From Cupriavidus pampae (GTDB lineage Bacteria; Pseudomonadota; Gammaproteobacteria; Burkholderiales; Burkholderiaceae): a stretch of DNA of 64,000 nucleotides. A program made the position numbers and the translations under genes. Positions 62,361 to 64,000 of this stretch are shown here, piece after piece. The notes beneath the pieces are model-generated. The model was not told the DNA's origin. It did not search any database and saw only the letters and a list, made by a program, of their open reading frames with translations. How positions within the stretch are numbered: position 1 is the stretch's first letter; every line of letters starts with the position of its first letter. The stretch covers positions 1-64,000 of the forward strand of contig NZ_CAJZAG010000007.1 of NCBI RefSeq assembly GCF_914271485.1, read 5' to 3'.

Positions 62361-64000
62361 ATGAATATGCCCAGCGCGGAATTTTCCCACGCAGACAGCA
62401 ATGCCTCCTCCGCCCCCGAAATGATCGGCGCGGAAATCCTCGTTCATGCACTTGCCGAAGAAGGCGTCGAGTACGTCTGGGGTTACCCCGGCGGCGCAGT
62501 GCTCTATATCTACGACGAGCTCCACAAGCAAACCAAATTCGAGCACATCCTGGTGCGCCACGAGCAGGCTGCCGTTCATGCCGCCGATGGCTATGCACGC
62601 GCGACCGGCAAGGTTGGCGTAGCGCTGGTGACCTCGGGCCCCGGCGTGACGAACGCCGTGACCGGTATCGCCACTGCTTATCTGGACTCGATCCCGCTGG
62701 TAGTGATTACTGGCAACGTGCCCACGCACGCGATCGGCCAGGACGCATTTCAGGAGTGCGACACGGTTGGCATCACACGACCGATCGTCAAGCACAACTT
62801 CCTCGTGAAGGATGTGCGCGACCTCGCCGCGACCATCAAGAAGGCGTTCTTTATCGCCGCCACCGGCCGTCCCGGTCCGGTCGTGGTGGATATCCCCAAG
62901 GACGTGTCGCGCAACGCATGCCGCTTCGAGTATCCGAAGGCTATCGACATGCGTTCGTACAACCCGGTGAACAAGGGTCACTCGGGCCAGATCCGCAAGG
63001 CCGTGACGCTGCTGCAGCAGGCCGAACGTCCGTTCATCTACACGGGCGGCGGCGTGGTACTGGCCAATGCCAGTGAAGAACTGCGTCAGCTGGCGGCTCT
63101 CACCGGCCATCCGGTCACCAACACGCTGATGGGTCTGGGCGCGTTCCCGGGCACGAGCAAGCAGTTCGTCGGCATGCTTGGCATGCACGGCACGTATGAA
63201 GCCAACATGGCCATGCAGAACTGCGACGTGCTGATCGCGATTGGCGCGCGCTTCGACGACCGCGTGATCGGCAACCCGGCGCACTTCACCGCGCAGGCAC
63301 GCAAGATCATCCATATCGATATCGACCCGTCGTCGATCTCGAAGCGCGTCAAGGTGGATATCCCCATCGTCGGCAACGTCAAGGATGTGCTGCAGGAACT
63401 GATCGCGCAGCTGCAGGCCAGCGACGTGAAGCCCAAGCGCGAGGCGCTCGCCAAGTGGTGGGACCAGATCGAGCAATGGCGTTCGGTGGACTGCCTCAAG
63501 TACGACCGCAGCTCCGAGATCATCAAACCACAGTATGTGGTCGAGAAGATCTGGGAACTGACCAAGGGCGATGCGTTCATCTGCTCGGATGTGGGCCAGC
63601 ATCAGATGTGGGCCGCGCAGTTCTACAAGTTCGACCAGCCGCGCCGCTGGATCAACTCGGGTGGCCTCGGCACGATGGGTGTGGGCCTGCCGTACGCGAT
63701 GGGCATCAAGAAGGCGTTCCCGGACAAGGAAGTGGTCACCATTACCGGCGAAGGCTCGATCCAGATGTGCATTCAGGAACTGTCGACGTGCAAGCAGTAC
63801 GACACGCCGGTCAAGATCTGCTCGCTGAACAACGGCTATCTGGGCATGGTGCGTCAATGGCAGGAGATCGAGTACGACAACCGTTACTCGCACTCGTACA
63901 TGGACGCGCTGCCTGACTTCGTCAAGCTGGCCGAAGCCTATGGTCATATCGGCATGCGCGTGGAGCGCTCGGCCGACGTGGAGCCCGCGCTGCGCGAAGC
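62361..64000 (+). CDS. ilvI: Acetolactate synthase large subunit (partial, runs off the window)
   Basis: At least 546 codons are visible and the frame is open at the window end; a normal subunit has about 570-590. ThDP-dependent fold: GVEYVWGYPGGAVLYIYDEL, VRHEQAAVHAADGYARATG with the catalytic Glu, SGPGVTNAVTGIATAYLDSIP, and the ThDP/Mg2+ site GEGSIQMCIQELSTCK then NNGYLGMVRQWQE. It condenses pyruvate with pyruvate or 2-oxobutyrate in branched-chain amino acid synthesis. The regulatory subunit gene (ilvH) is expected just beyond the window. AAGGA precedes the ATG. Confidence 0.95.
   Translation, partial: MNMPSAEFSHADSNASSAPEMIGAEILVHALAEEGVEYVWGYPGGAVLYIYDELHKQTKFEHILVRHEQAAVHAADGYARATGKVGVALVTSGPGVTNAVTGIATAYLDSIPLVVITGNVPTHAIGQDAFQECDTVGITRPIVKHNFLVKDVRDLAATIKKAFFIAATGRPGPVVVDIPKDVSRNACRFEYPKAIDMRSYNPVNKGHSGQIRKAVTLLQQAERPFIYTGGGVVLANASEELRQLAALTGHPVTNTLMGLGAFPGTSKQFVGMLGMHGTYEANMAMQNCDVLIAIGARFDDRVIGNPAHFTAQARKIIHIDIDPSSISKRVKVDIPIVGNVKDVLQELIAQLQASDVKPKREALAKWWDQIEQWRSVDCLKYDRSSEIIKPQYVVEKIWELTKGDAFICSDVGQHQMWAAQFYKFDQPRRWINSGGLGTMGVGLPYAMGIKKAFPDKEVVTITGEGSIQMCIQELSTCKQYDTPVKICSLNNGYLGMVRQWQEIEYDNRYSHSYMDALPDFVKLAEAYGHIGMRVERSADVEPALRE

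Noticed and set aside
62232..63947. 571-codon minus-strand frame opposite ilvI
   Set aside because: Antisense shadow of a highly conserved gene.

Overview
The window looks like chromosomal DNA of a betaproteobacterium in the Burkholderiaceae, most likely the Cupriavidus/Ralstonia group. This is inferred from the high GC content, strong G/C third-position bias, and gene families typical of that lineage (DUF1120 fimbria-like proteins, DUF3106/DUF3619, Burkholderia-type porin, parE and parC close together). No species call is possible from sequence reading alone.

Layout. 1-2320: an AT-richer accessory patch with a candidate winged-helix + HEPN-like gene pair and a GNAT protein, ending near a tRNA-3'-end-like sequence. 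2.5-6.2 kb: a small exported protein, an SMR efflux pump, a coiled-coil protein and two tandem paralogous amino-acid-type binding proteins. 6.4-10 kb: a possible small RNA with terminator, the ABC-F protein Uup, and an MFS transporter with a 48-residue membrane protein encoded just behind it. 10.2-15.5 kb: topoisomerase IV (parE, parC) with a lytic transglycosylase between them. 15.5-18.8 kb: a repeat pair, a split chromate transporter, two DUF1120 proteins and tRNA-Thr(CGU). 19-23.8 kb: a uronate-oxidation operon (uronate dehydrogenase, aldarolactonase, TRAP transporter). 23.8-31.1 kb: fbp, pepN, a lipoprotein and maeB. 31-32.6 kb: a small conserved protein and a porin.

32.8-49.5 kb is a purine-degradation region. 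Guanine and adenine deaminases feed xanthine dehydrogenase (xdhA, xdhB, accessory xdhC). Urate is then handled by PuuD, HiuH, UraD and allantoinase PuuE, with an NCS2 purine permease for uptake. A GntR/FCD regulator sits at the divergent centre, next to an array of ATTGT-N2-ACAAT sites, and a LysR regulator diverges from xdhA. A manganese-riboswitch-controlled TMEM165-family exporter and a fatty-acid desaturase are embedded in the region.

49.5-62 kb holds housekeeping and envelope genes: DUF4126, an orphan FtsX-like permease, truncated haemoglobin, DUF924, a miniature DUF1120 protein, a TetR-LOG pair, DgkA with a GT4 glycosyltransferase and a LpxH-like phosphatase, an alpha/beta hydrolase, an RDD protein, and an ECF sigma factor overlapping DUF3619 and followed by DUF3106. 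The window ends inside ilvI (acetolactate synthase large subunit).

Most of the window is ordinary chromosomal backbone. The best leads for something new are the gene pair at 141-1356, the operator array at 36775-37125, the motif shared upstream of three DUF1120 genes, the MFS-linked small protein, the candidate small RNA upstream of uup, and the sigma/DUF3619/DUF3106 module.
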